Of a DNA stretch of 64,000 nt, positions 41,336 to 49,981 are shown in pieces; positions within the stretch are counted from its first letter, which is position 1, and every line of letters starts with the position of its first letter. Origin of the DNA: Actinomycetes bacterium. Lineage in GTDB: Bacteria; Actinomycetota; Thermoleophilia; RBG-16-64-13. The position numbers were made by a program, and so were the translations under genes. The notes under the pieces were generated by a model that worked only from the letters and a program-made list of their open reading frames with translations, was not told where the DNA came from and did no database searches. The DNA is taken from positions 153,139-217,138 of the forward strand of contig JAGXFW010000023.1 in assembly GCA_024637035.1 (NCBI GenBank). Direction: 5' to 3'.

Positions 41336-42357
41336 GATGTCGCCTCCGAGGTCTCTCCGGCGCCGTCGCCGGTCGCGTCCTGCGTCGCGTCTTGCGCCGC
41401 CTTCTCGGCGTCGGCCTCAGCCTTGGCCTTCGCCTTGGCGGCCTTCTCCGCAGCCTTGCGCTCTTCCTCGGCCTTCAGGGCCGCGGCCTCCGCGATCGCC
41501 TTCTTCACCAAGGGACGCGGGTCCATCCGATGCTTGTCGAGCATCATCTCCTCGGCGGTGAAGCCCAAGGCCAGGCCCATGACCTGGGTGAGATACAAGA
41601 TGGGGATATCGTACGACGTGTGCAGGGCCGCGTTGGTCTGCGGTTGGCGCATGTCGAGGTTCTGATGGCACAGCGGGCACGCGGTCACGATGGCGTCGGC
41701 CCCGGCGGCGACGGCCTGTTCGAGGATCTTCCGCGTAAGCTGCTGCTGGATGATCTTCTTCGGCACGCCCACACTGGCGCCGCAGCACTCGGTCTTGAAG
41801 TTCCACCACTTCACGTCGGCGCCCACGGCTTCGAGCAACACGTCCATGCGCATGGGCTGCTCGTTGTCGCACTCGCCGGTGAGCTCCGAGGGACGGCCAA
41901 GCAGGCAGCCGTAGTAGGCCACCACTTTGAGCTGGGAAAGGTCGGTCTTCACCAGCCCGGCGATGGCCTCGGCCCCCACCTTCTCCAGGAGTAGCTCCGG
42001 CAGGTTGTAGACGCGCACGGTGCCCGTGTAAGGCGCATCCATCAACGCGTTGACCTCAGCCCGGAACTCGTCGTTCGCATGCACCTCGATCTCGGCGCTC
42101 TTCTCCCGCTGGTAACAGGCCGGGCAGGGCGCCATGAACTCGTCGGACACCGTCGCAGCCTGGCGCAGGTTGCGGGTGGAGAGAGCCTGAGCGAGCAAGT
42201 GATCGGTCATGTGCGCAGGGGAGGCCCCGCAACAGGTCCAGTCGGGCACCTCCGCGATGTCGATACCCAGAGCCTTCAGGATCGTGCGCGTGGTGCTGTC
42301 GAACTCCGCGGCAGAGTGGCGCAGCGAGCACCCCGGATAGTAGGCCAGTGTGCTCAT
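41332..42357 (-). CDS. hdrB: Heterodisulfide reductase subunit B
   Basis: This 341-aa catalytic subunit has two complete CCG domains for noncubane [4Fe-4S] clusters: C10, C42-C43, C78, C81 and C151, C191-C192, C227, C230. The last 55 residues are an unusual tail of almost only Ala, Lys, Glu, Asp, Thr and Gly, absent from typical HdrB. ATG at 42357 overlaps the hdrC stop (ATGA). The disulfide substrate in bacteria may be DsrC or another thiol protein; not shown here. Confidence 0.94.
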   Translation of the reverse strand: MSTLAYYPGCSLRHSAAEFDSTTRTILKALGIDIAEVPDWTCCGASPAHMTDHLLAQALSTRNLRQAATVSDEFMAPCPACYQREKSAEIEVHANDEFRAEVNALMDAPYTGTVRVYNLPELLLEKVGAEAIAGLVKTDLSQLKVVAYYGCLLGRPSELTGECDNEQPMRMDVLLEAVGADVKWWNFKTECCGASVGVPKKIIQQQLTRKILEQAVAAGADAIVTACPLCHQNLDMRQPQTNAALHTSYDIPILYLTQVMGLALGFTAEEMMLDKHRMDPRPLVKKAIAEAAALKAEEERKAAEKAAKAKAKAEADAEKAAQDATQDATGDGAGETSEATS

Positions 42358-42905
42358 CGCGTCTTCTCCATGGCCTTACGGTAGATGCGGCCCACCTCGC
42401 CGGATCCCTTGGACTTCCTGGGTACCACCTCGATCTTGCCCTTGGACATCATCGGGAGCCCCAGATCGGTGTCGTTCATGGGCTTCATGGCCGCGATGTT
42501 GAAGCGCACGAGGAACATGGCCTCGGTGAGCCGCCCGTACTTGGCGATGTTCTCGAGGAAGAGACGGTTGAACGTGGCCGCGTCTTCCGGCACTTCGACC
42601 TTCTCGGCCACGGCGATGGTCTTCAGGTCTTCGAAGATGCCGGCGATGTCGATGTTGCGCGGGCAACGAGCGGTGCAGGTAAGGCACTGGATGCAGAGCT
42701 GCACACTCTTCGAGGACAACACCTCATCGACCATGCCCACCTGCAACATGCGCATCACCTGGTTGGGCATGTAGTCGAAGGTGAATGCCGAAGGGCAGCC
42801 GGCCGTGCAGTTGCCGCACTGGTAGCAGTCGGCTACATCGGCCTTGACCCGTTCGAGCAACTTCTTGCGTATTGACGCAGCTCCCTCAGCGTTGTACCGG
42901 ATCAA
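42354..42905 (-). CDS. hdrC: Heterodisulfide reductase subunit C
   Basis: This 183-aa ferredoxin-like subunit has CYQCGNCTAGCPSAF and CIQCLTCTARCPRNID, two [4Fe-4S] sites that wire HdrA to HdrB. TTG at 42905 is chosen because AGGAGG lies 5 bp upstream; the open frame continues to 43007 but lies in the leader. It is the first gene of the hdrCBA-flxDCBA operon. Confidence 0.92.
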   Translation of the reverse strand: MIRYNAEGAASIRKKLLERVKADVADCYQCGNCTAGCPSAFTFDYMPNQVMRMLQVGMVDEVLSSKSVQLCIQCLTCTARCPRNIDIAGIFEDLKTIAVAEKVEVPEDAATFNRLFLENIAKYGRLTEAMFLVRFNIAAMKPMNDTDLGLPMMSKGKIEVVPRKSKGSGEVGRIYRKAMEKTR

Positions 42906-43020
42906 GCCAGCCTCCTGATTGCATAGGACGACCAAGCTGCTCGAGCGACTGAAGCTCCCGAGTGTGCTCAAACCATCCACAGGGTGGGTGCAGCGGCCGT
43001 ATGGCACGGCAACGGCGGCC

Positions 43021-43049
43021 AGTATAACACCCTGCGAAAGGCGTCACAA
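43021..43049 (-). promoter_or_regulatory. Predicted promoter of the hdr-flx operon
   Basis: TTGTGA (43049-43044), 17 bp, TATACT (43026-43021), with TGT before the -10, on the minus strand. The start near 43014 gives a leader of about 110 nt before the hdrC TTG. Confidence 0.65.
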
Positions 43050-43291
43050 GCCGAATCTCGCGGTGAGTGGCGCCAGAAATACTCGGTTTTGCAGGTAGTT
43101 CTGTTGTCCGCACGGCCAGCGGCATCCTGCCAGTGGTCATCCTGCCGGCGCAACGCACGCCCTCGCGGCCCACCTGCGGTCGGAAGTCCAATGGCGCGAC
43201 GGCCGTACGCCTGCCGCTTCCCTGGGGAGCAACGTCCTGAGCAGATTGCCACCCCACCAAGTAGCCGCCTGAGTCGGCAGCCGGTTTCATT

Positions 43292-43326
43292 CTTGAGATC
43301 CGCCCGATCCTAGGGCGGGTCTCAAG
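43292..43326. terminator. Strong hairpin downstream of the lipoprotein gene
   Basis: CTTGAGATCCGCCC and GGGCGGGTCTCAAG pair over 14 bp, with one T-G wobble and a 7-nt loop. It is 36 bp past the lipoprotein stop on the minus strand. No U tract follows, so factor-independent termination is uncertain. Confidence 0.45.
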
Positions 43327-43361
43327 ATCAGACGTGATTCGTATCCGAACCTGGCCGATGG

Positions 43362-43979
43362 TCACTCCCGAGGCCCGTCCACCAGCCGCAGCCCGGCTGC
43401 GACCCGCAACACTTCCGCGAGTTCGAGCCGCTCCCCCACTACGACCACGGGCATGCCGTCGTCCGGCCCCGTGGAGACCTGGACCAGGTCCCCACCGTCC
43501 CGCACGAACAGAGAGCGGCCTCGGAACGTGGCTGGCGACTTCTCTCCCCAACCCACCGCCAACTCATCTCCCTGACCCACCACCACGGTGATGCGCGTCT
43601 GCCCCTCGGTGTAGGTGACGGCGTATCCATCCACCCACACCTGTGGATTCGGGAGTGGAGATCCAGACCCCGTGCCCCGGAACGGAGCCGCGAGCCCGAA
43701 GCCCGGCGGTAGGTAACCGGGCAGCAGGATGGGCAGGAGTTCCCTGAGATCCGGCCGGATAGCCGCCACTATCGCTTCGGGAGATATTTCGACCTCGGTC
43801 AGCATCCCCGGGTCCGTCGTTCCATGCAGGCGCTGAAACTCGTGGGCGAAGGCGCTTTCGGTCGGCGGTCCTGAGCACCCGAGCGTGAGGACGGCCAGGA
43901 GGAGCAGGATGGGCACCGGCGCGATACACAGAATGAGCGGCGGCGGCGTGATGCTGGGCGTGACGGACGCTGCTCTCAA
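43362..43979 (-). CDS. Putative lipoprotein, unknown function
   Basis: This 205-aa protein has a hydrophobic signal segment ending in the lipobox LTLGC at about residue 35, so it is probably anchored outside the membrane. The rest has no recognised domain; a Pro/Gly-rich region (LLPGYLPPGFGLAAPF) is followed by beta-strand-like stretches. TTG at 43979 overlaps the stop of the CBS gene as TTGA, so it belongs to the same operon. Confidence 0.65.
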   Translation of the reverse strand: MRAASVTPSITPPPLILCIAPVPILLLLAVLTLGCSGPPTESAFAHEFQRLHGTTDPGMLTEVEISPEAIVAAIRPDLRELLPILLPGYLPPGFGLAAPFRGTGSGSPLPNPQVWVDGYAVTYTEGQTRITVVVGQGDELAVGWGEKSPATFRGRSLFVRDGGDLVQVSTGPDDGMPVVVVGERLELAEVLRVAAGLRLVDGPRE

Positions 43980-45301
43980 GCCTCCGCCTCCGGCGCGACG
44001 GGACCACTTTCCCCCGCCGCGACCGGACCCCGGCCGGCCGTCAGCCCGGCCCGGATCACGGTATCGCGGCTCAAGACCCCTACGAACCTTCCCCCAGCGT
44101 CGATCACCGGCAGCCGCTTCACCCGGTGCGAAGTCATGAGCGCCAGCGCTCGGTCGAGCGGATCGTCCTCGGCAGCCGTCACGAGGGCCGTCTTCATCAC
44201 ATCTGCCGCGGACATTGCATGCAGGGTGCGTTCGTGTCGAAGTTGTGCTTTCCCGATCCCGCCGCCCAAGGACCGCCGAACATATTCGAGCAGGCCTTTC
44301 TGTCGACGCGCGAGAGATTCCAGTAGATCACGGTCCGAGATGAGACCCACCATCCGCCCTTCGGCGTCCACGACCGCCACCCGCTGACTCCAAGCATCGA
44401 ACTGATCGAGGACGTCCGTCAGCGGACTATCAGGACCCACGGCGGGGATGTCGTGAAGGGTGAAGTCCCCCACCAGTCTCCGCCCCGACGCTTCCAAGCC
44501 GGGGTCGGCACTGCGACCCCATTCCGGCGCGTGCCGGCCAAGGGCGTTGAGGACATCGATCCGTGACAGCATCCCCTGCAGCAGCCCCTCCCGACCTACA
44601 ACGGGGAGACGCTTCAGGCCCCGCTCGATCATGATCTCGGTGGCCTCCTCCAGCGAACGGTCTGCCTCCACTGTGATCGCGGGCGATGTCATGACCTCCC
44701 CAGCGAATCGCGGCCCCGAAGGAAGGCGTCGTTCGCGCTGCAAGCGATCGTACTCGGCGAAGAGACCCACCCGAAGGGGCATCCCAGCGCGAGACAGAAG
44801 GTCGCCTTGGCTGATGATCCCGATCACCTTGCCGCCCTCGACGACCGGAACAGCATTGAACTCGTGTTCGGCCAACATATGGACGACATCGTGCACAGAG
44901 GTCCGTGGGTCGACGGAAAGGGGGTTGGACGTCATGACATGGCGCACCCGCAGTCCCCGGGGGAGAGGGCGTCTGCCCGTGCGGTGAAGTACGACCGTAG
45001 AGTCTCGCACGGCGACGACGCCATCTAGCACCATCTCGCTCAGTGCAGCAAGTACCTCATCGAGCTCCGTGCTCGGCAGGACGATCTCGATCTTGACGGG
45101 CAGGTCACCGGATAGCTCCACGGCTCGTTGCGACACGATCTCTCCACCCTCGAACGCACCAGCGACGGCTCTGAAGACGGCAACGCGCGCGGCCGACTTC
45201 CGATTCCCGATCAGCGTCAACACCGCGTCGGGGAGAGAGAGATGATGCCAACGCTCTCCCTCTCGGGTGAACACCTCGATGACCCTGTATTCGAGACCCA
45301 T
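43976..45301 (-). CDS. DUF190 (PII-like) protein with four CBS domains
   Basis: This 441-aa cytoplasmic sensor has residues 1-105 as a DUF190 domain (RVIEVFTREGERWH), then four CBS repeats in two Bateman pairs, seen as VRHVMTSNPLSVDPRTSV, AGEVMTSPAITVEADRSL, DFTLHDIPAVGPDSPLTDVL and AADVMKTALVTAAEDDPL. CBS pairs bind adenine nucleotides and DUF190 resembles PII proteins, so an energy- or metabolite-sensing role is likely. ATG at 45301 has GGGGGAG upstream. The partner is unknown. Confidence 0.85.
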   Translation of the reverse strand: MGLEYRVIEVFTREGERWHHLSLPDAVLTLIGNRKSAARVAVFRAVAGAFEGGEIVSQRAVELSGDLPVKIEIVLPSTELDEVLAALSEMVLDGVVAVRDSTVVLHRTGRRPLPRGLRVRHVMTSNPLSVDPRTSVHDVVHMLAEHEFNAVPVVEGGKVIGIISQGDLLSRAGMPLRVGLFAEYDRLQRERRLPSGPRFAGEVMTSPAITVEADRSLEEATEIMIERGLKRLPVVGREGLLQGMLSRIDVLNALGRHAPEWGRSADPGLEASGRRLVGDFTLHDIPAVGPDSPLTDVLDQFDAWSQRVAVVDAEGRMVGLISDRDLLESLARRQKGLLEYVRRSLGGGIGKAQLRHERTLHAMSAADVMKTALVTAAEDDPLDRALALMTSHRVKRLPVIDAGGRFVGVLSRDTVIRAGLTAGRGPVAAGESGPVAPEAEA

Positions 45302-45402
45302 GAACTCCCCCTCACCCGATCACACGCGCCTCACCGCCATCGACCCAGAAACCCCTGTGTAGGACTTGCCACGGTCGGCGCGTCAAGGCGCAACCGCGAG
45401 TA

Positions 45403-46446
45403 TCAGTCCACCGAACCTAGCAGGTAGTCACCGGGTCGTCCACCGACCAACAACCGGCAGAAGGGCGAGCCCCGCCGTGGGACGACCGACTCCAGCTGAC
45501 CCCGCGCGACAACCCAGTCTCCCGCCTTCGCTTGGTCGGCAAACCGACCGCGGAACGACGCGATCTGGAGCAGATCCTCCACCGGCCCCCCTTCGACGAA
45601 GGCCGCCTCACCGACCACGTAGCGGCAGGGAGTGAACATCGCGTCCCTGTCATCGTGCACTCGGGCGCGTATCACTGCCGATCCCAGCGATTCGTAGCAT
45701 GGGTCCCCGTACGCTTCCCCTTCTTCATCCGGCCGTTTGACGAAGCGCACGAAGTAAGGCCGTTCGGCGAAATACCCCTCGTTCACCTTGCGTGCCTGCG
45801 TACGCGCGAAGTCGGCCAGAGTGAGAGGGGTGTCCGCGCGGTGCGCGTCATGGATCGCGGCAAGTTCCTCTCCCTCGGGGCGACGCACACGAGCCGCCGG
45901 GTCGTCGAGAAGACCGGTGAGCGCGTCATGGATGGCTCGGCTCTCGCACTCCCCGTACACGACGATGTCGATGTCGGACGATGGGCGATGAAGGCCTACG
46001 AGAAGAGATCCAGTCACACCGAGGGCCCGCAGCGGAACACGAGCCGCCTCGCTCAACAGCCGGCCCACAGCCAGAGCCGCCGCTTCTAGTGGATCCGCCG
46101 GCCCCTCCTCCGCGAGGCGGTGAAGGCACAGACACGGATCGTAGACGAAGGCGACATCCGCTTCCGGAACACTTTGCACCCCGGTGCCCAACACCGGATC
46201 GTCCACAAGATATGTCGGCCGGTGCGCCCGCAGGATCGCTTCCTGTTCTCCGAAGCGGTAGACGCGCCGGTAGCGCTTGCCGGCACGATCTCGATCGCCC
46301 GCCGGGTCGGAGACATACCGAAGGTACGCGATCACCCGGTCGGGTGGATGGACCAGGCCCTTGATCGTGAACACCAGGTCGTCATGCGTTTCCACGGCGA
46401 ACCCCTCGATCGCCGACCCTGCCTCTGAACTTGGGCGTGGCGCCAT
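45403..46446 (-). CDS. Archaeal-type predicted nucleotidyltransferase (COG1665-like)
   Basis: This 347-aa protein has a central nucleotidyltransferase motif GSLLVGLHRPSSDIDIVVYG (GS-x9-DxD-type) and a C-terminal domain with conserved Cys/Arg segments (DPCYESLGSAVIRARVHDD). The layout resembles a family found mainly in archaea. It is divergent from mfnB across 84 bp. A role in H4MPT or methanofuran metabolism is suggested only by location. Confidence 0.7.
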   Translation of the reverse strand: MAPRPSSEAGSAIEGFAVETHDDLVFTIKGLVHPPDRVIAYLRYVSDPAGDRDRAGKRYRRVYRFGEQEAILRAHRPTYLVDDPVLGTGVQSVPEADVAFVYDPCLCLHRLAEEGPADPLEAAALAVGRLLSEAARVPLRALGVTGSLLVGLHRPSSDIDIVVYGECESRAIHDALTGLLDDPAARVRRPEGEELAAIHDAHRADTPLTLADFARTQARKVNEGYFAERPYFVRFVKRPDEEGEAYGDPCYESLGSAVIRARVHDDRDAMFTPCRYVVGEAAFVEGGPVEDLLQIASFRGRFADQAKAGDWVVARGQLESVVPRRGSPFCRLLVGGRPGDYLLGSVD

Positions 46447-46460
46447 CCTCAGACCTCCGC

Positions 46461-46490
46461 TTGTGGAACGCTCTCGAAGCCGTGTACTGT
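46461..46490 (+). promoter_or_regulatory. Promoter candidate for mfnB
   Basis: TTGTGG (46461-46466), 18 bp, TACTGT (46485-46490). The predicted start near 46497 supports the internal ATG 46531 as the mfnB start. Confidence 0.38.
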
Positions 46491-46530
46491 AGTGAACGAG
46501 CTACGGATGATGCCGCGAAGGGTGGCCGAG

Positions 46531-47301
46531 ATGCAGCTGCTGGTGAGTGTGGTGCACGAGGAAGAGGTGGGTCCCGCCGTCGCCGGAGGGGCCGACATCA
46601 TCGATGTCAAGAACCCCGAGGAGGGGTCCCTCGGAGCCAATTTCCCCCGCGTCATACGCCGGGTGCGGGAACTCACGCCGCCCACCGTGCCTGTGAGCGC
46701 CGCGATCGGAGACGCTCCCAACCTGCCCGGCACGATCGCCCTCGCCGCGGCGGGAGCGGCGACCTGCGGCGTCCAATACGTGAAGGTCGGCTTGCTGGGC
46801 CCTCGGGAGCCGCGCGAGGCCCTGCGGCTGCTTACTGAGGTCTGCCGCGCCGCGCGCGAACAGGACCCGTCAGTCCGGATCATGGCGACCGCGTATGCCG
46901 ACGCGCACAGGATCGGTTCGCTCCTCCCGCTGGACCTACCCGCGGTGGCCGCTGAGGCGGGGGCGGATGGATGCATGCTGGACACGGCTTCCAAGACCGG
47001 CGCGACTCTGTTGTCAGAACTCGGCGCGGATGAGTTGGAAGATTTCGTAGCCCGGTGCCGCGACAGTGGGCTCGTCTGTGCTCTAGCGGGCTCCCTGCGG
47101 GAGCAGGATGTGCCACGGATCCATGAACTCGGCCCGGACATCATAGGCTTCCGGACGGCGGCGTGCCGGGGAGATCGTCTGACCGGCCGGGTGGACCGTG
47201 ACGCTGTGCAGAGCCTGAAGCATCGGATCGCGGCATGCACATCCCCTCCGTCAGGCCCGTCTCGAGCAACTCTGTCAGACGTTCCGGCCGTTCCCCGTTG
47301 A
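46531..47301 (+). CDS. mfnB: (5-formylfuran-3-yl)methyl phosphate synthase
   Basis: MfnB makes the furan ring of methanofuran from two glyceraldehyde-3-phosphate molecules. The 256-aa TIM barrel starts MQLLVSVVHEEEVGPAVAGG and has the signature ADIIDVKNPEEGSLGANFP, with the catalytic Lys in DVKNP, and a phosphate-binding IIGFRTAACRG. ATG at 46531 has AAGGGTGG upstream. The last 161 bp overlap the 3' end of mfnE on the other strand. Confidence 0.9.
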   Translation: MQLLVSVVHEEEVGPAVAGGADIIDVKNPEEGSLGANFPRVIRRVRELTPPTVPVSAAIGDAPNLPGTIALAAAGAATCGVQYVKVGLLGPREPREALRLLTEVCRAAREQDPSVRIMATAYADAHRIGSLLPLDLPAVAAEAGADGCMLDTASKTGATLLSELGADELEDFVARCRDSGLVCALAGSLREQDVPRIHELGPDIIGFRTAACRGDRLTGRVDRDAVQSLKHRIAACTSPPSGPSRATLSDVPAVPR

Positions 47302-47896
47302 GGATCCAGAGATCGAAACCGGCGCCACGGAGTAGTTGGGAGCAGTAGCCGTCCACCCCCACCCAGCCGGCCAACTGATCGACGGTCACGGTGTGCGGAG
47401 ATGAAGCGCCCCCGCCATCTACAGGGTTGCTGAGACCCTTTCGGTCTTTCAGCAGCACCAGTGTGCCCGCCTCGACCACCCCGGCCACCCACGCCGCGAT
47501 CGAGTCCGCCGTCACGGTCCAACTGTGGGGAAGGGAGTCCGCCCGGTTCACGAGGTCGAACGGTAAGAGCACGGGGATCCTCCCTTCTGTCGCGACTTCA
47601 TGAGCATCCTCGAGGGAGCGCACGATCGCGCTCCCCGGGATCAGGTCGGCCAACAGATAGCCGTACTGATCCATCGCCAGAATCGCCATCCAATGGGCCG
47701 CCGTGTCGCTCAGCCCGACACGCGCGTCGCACCGTCGCACGGTATCGGCGAAGACGCCACCTCCCGGCACGATCAGCATGCGATGCCGCAGCCCAAGCAC
47801 AGCTACCTCTCCGCACGCGGCGCGCAGGTGATTCCCTCGCCCCAGTCGCCCCCCGATCTTGAGCACGACATCTATCTTGACCGCGGCATGTGTCAC
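47141..47896 (-). CDS. mfnE: [5-(aminomethyl)furan-3-yl]methyl phosphate kinase
   Basis: This 251-aa amino-acid-kinase-fold protein phosphorylates the furan precursor to a diphosphate in methanofuran synthesis. It shows VVLKIGGRLGRG, IVPGGGVFADTVRR and LVLLKDRKGL. GTG at 47896 overlaps the mfnF stop as GTGA. The last 35 residues have no family similarity and correspond to the overlap with mfnB. Confidence 0.87.
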   Translation of the reverse strand: MTHAAVKIDVVLKIGGRLGRGNHLRAACGEVAVLGLRHRMLIVPGGGVFADTVRRCDARVGLSDTAAHWMAILAMDQYGYLLADLIPGSAIVRSLEDAHEVATEGRIPVLLPFDLVNRADSLPHSWTVTADSIAAWVAGVVEAGTLVLLKDRKGLSNPVDGGGASSPHTVTVDQLAGWVGVDGYCSQLLRGAGFDLWILNGERPERLTELLETGLTEGMCMPRSDASGSAQRHGPPGRSDDLPGTPPSGSL

Positions 47897-48951
47897 GATC
47901 CTCGCCCCTCCAACCGGCGAGCCAACAATAGTGCTGCGGCGGCGGCGGGAAGCGCCGTCGACCCCATGCCGGGCAGCATCTCCGCCGGCTCTATGACTCC
48001 CAGCCCCAGCCTCCGTCCGACATCGACGGCCAGGAAGGAGCCGGCACCCGCCACCACAAGGGGGAGATCGTTGGCGCCCTCGAGCCGCGAGAGCACCTGA
48101 AGAAGCCCTACCGTGATCTGATGGAGCTGCCGCTCGAAGACGTACAAGGCGATCGTGCGGAGCTCCTGAGCCGTCAGCATCTCTCCGTCAGCACAGACCA
48201 GCCGGGCGAGGCGCTCCCCCGCGGCCTCAGGCGACGCCGCCCTGCCGTCCGGCGTGGGGCATGTGTACTCTCGGGGCGACAACCGGCCCAACAGGAGATA
48301 CGCGTCGGCCATCACCGTGAAGTACTCGGCCGCGACTCGACACATCCGCCCCCGAACCGGCACCGTCTCGGTCAACGTGTTCGGGTTGGTACGCAGCGCC
48401 CCGGTGTAGATCAGCTCACCCGTGGCAAGGCGGGCGGGGTCGGTGCGCCCCTCGGCGACGATCCTCCCGCCCCTGATGGGGATGATGTCTGTGGTGGTGC
48501 TCCCCACATCGATCAGGATGCACTCCGGGTGGCGCTCGGCCACGAAGAGGGCCGAGGCCACCCAGTTCGTCGCGGCGAAATCCAACGGGTGCCGACGAGC
48601 GGTCGCGGCGGGCACGAAGTCGCCCGTGACGCTCAGGAGGTGGAGAGGCGTGCGGGGGAAGGCCTGCTCCATGCAGTCGAGGATGAAGAGCACCCCCTCT
48701 CGCTTGGTGCGGAAGGCATCCGAAAGCTCGGCTGTCATCGTGACGGCCGCGGCGCGCGCACCCTCGACTCCGAGCTCTTCTCCGACCGCGGCCAAGATCG
48801 AAGGGAGTTCGTCGGGGTCGCGCCAGATCTCGAACGGGCGCACGGCGATCTGTGTGTCTTCGAGCCCCCCGACCCCGCCGACCACGCGCGCCGCTTTCAC
48901 ATGGGCTCCGCCAACGTCCCAGCCTGCGAACTCACTTGTCTCAGGGGCCAT
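47893..48951 (-). CDS. mfnF: H4MPT-linked hydantoinase/oxoprolinase-like protein, MfnF type
   Basis: This 352-aa ASKHA-fold protein shows GWDVGGAHVKAARV at the N-terminus, ILIDVGSTTTDIIPI in the middle and VVAGAGSFLAVDVGRRLG near the end. MfnF condenses the furan diphosphate with gamma-glutamyl-tyramine. ATG at 48951 overlaps mfnD by 11 bp. It is consistently linked to H4MPT and methanofuran genes in bacteria and archaea. Confidence 0.88.
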   Translation of the reverse strand: MAPETSEFAGWDVGGAHVKAARVVGGVGGLEDTQIAVRPFEIWRDPDELPSILAAVGEELGVEGARAAAVTMTAELSDAFRTKREGVLFILDCMEQAFPRTPLHLLSVTGDFVPAATARRHPLDFAATNWVASALFVAERHPECILIDVGSTTTDIIPIRGGRIVAEGRTDPARLATGELIYTGALRTNPNTLTETVPVRGRMCRVAAEYFTVMADAYLLLGRLSPREYTCPTPDGRAASPEAAGERLARLVCADGEMLTAQELRTIALYVFERQLHQITVGLLQVLSRLEGANDLPLVVAGAGSFLAVDVGRRLGLGVIEPAEMLPGMGSTALPAAAAALLLARRLEGRGS

Positions 48952-49981
48952 CGAGTGCCTCCTTCCCGAACGAAGCTTCTCCCGCCGTCACGACCACATT
49001 CGGAAGCACTCCCTCTCGACAGGCGCGCCAGGTCGCTTCGGCCAGATTGATGTCGACGACCCGGCGCACTCCGACGTAGGAGGTCGTGAGTCTTGGATTG
49101 ATCTCTATCAGCCAACACTCTTCCTCGGTCAGTATCAAGTCGACACCCACGTACCCTTGCAGCCCGGGCACCAGGGCGACTGCCTCCCGAGCCAGATCCA
49201 GAGCCTGCGCGCGTCTGCTGTGGGAGATGGCGGCAACTCCGCCCTCGTACACGAACGGGATGTCCGCGCGCACCCGCTGCTCGTTGAGGCAGAGGGGAAC
49301 CGAATCACTCCCGGAGGAAAGCAGGGAGACACTCGCATGGGTGCCGTCAACATAGCGTTGAAGAAGAGGCTCCGCCTGCCGAAACACGGGCTGATCGAGG
49401 GCGCGCACGAGCATGTCCGCATGCCGGACCAATCCGACCCCCTCACACCCCGCACCTTGAATCGGCTTCACCACCAACGGAAAGCCCAGTTCCTCTGCCG
49501 CGCCGGCGGCGTCGGCCGAGGTGGTCCGCACGGTCTCAGGGGTCGGCAGGCCGGCCGACTCGAAGAGCTGATGACACTTCCACTTGTCCGCCGCCACGGC
49601 CACCGCCTCAGGCCGGCTTCCCAGCAGGATCACGCCCGCGTCGAGCATCAGAGTACTGAGACGCTCCAGCGCACCCCCGGTCTCCGGGGCGATCAGCAGC
49701 ACCGCAGCGCATGACCCGGCCAACTCGAGCAGGGAGGCGGGATATACTTCGGGGTCGAGGACAACAACCCGATCTGCGGGAAGGGACACGCCACTAAGAC
49801 GACAGTCGAGCGTAGATAGGACTGGGAATTCCCCCCATGCCCGGTAGTCGGCAAGCACGGCCTTCAGCATGGCCAGCCCTTCCCGTGCCAGCGAGTCCGG
49901 CAGGTCTGGATCGGCCCAGCCGCCGCCGGCCACAAACTCATGAATGAGGATCTGCGAGGGAAAGGACGAAAGCGCCCGCAT
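48941..49981 (-). CDS. mfnD: ATP-grasp protein, probable tyramine-glutamate ligase
   Basis: This 346-aa ATP-grasp ligase starts with ILIHEFVAGGGW and has GFPLVVKPIQGAGCEGVGLV (ATP loop) and CWLIEINPRLTTSYVGVRR (metal-binding Glu/Asn). MfnD joins glutamate to tyramine. Start codons at 49990, 49987 and 49981 are all possible; ATG 49981 shares CATG with the divergent gene. Assignment to MfnD rests on ATP-grasp type and linkage to mfnF, mfnE and mfnB. Confidence 0.8.
   Translation of the reverse strand: MRALSSFPSQILIHEFVAGGGWADPDLPDSLAREGLAMLKAVLADYRAWGEFPVLSTLDCRLSGVSLPADRVVVLDPEVYPASLLELAGSCAAVLLIAPETGGALERLSTLMLDAGVILLGSRPEAVAVAADKWKCHQLFESAGLPTPETVRTTSADAAGAAEELGFPLVVKPIQGAGCEGVGLVRHADMLVRALDQPVFRQAEPLLQRYVDGTHASVSLLSSGSDSVPLCLNEQRVRADIPFVYEGGVAAISHSRRAQALDLAREAVALVPGLQGYVGVDLILTEEECWLIEINPRLTTSYVGVRRVVDINLAEATWRACREGVLPNVVVTAGEASFGKEALDGP

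Larger units (their letters stand above)
42906..43361. other. Leader and promoter region of the hdr-flx operon
   Basis: This 456-bp stretch has no supported gene. It contains the hdr promoter (43021-43049) and a strong hairpin at 43292-43326 behind the lipoprotein gene. Nothing else was recognised. Confidence 0.5.
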
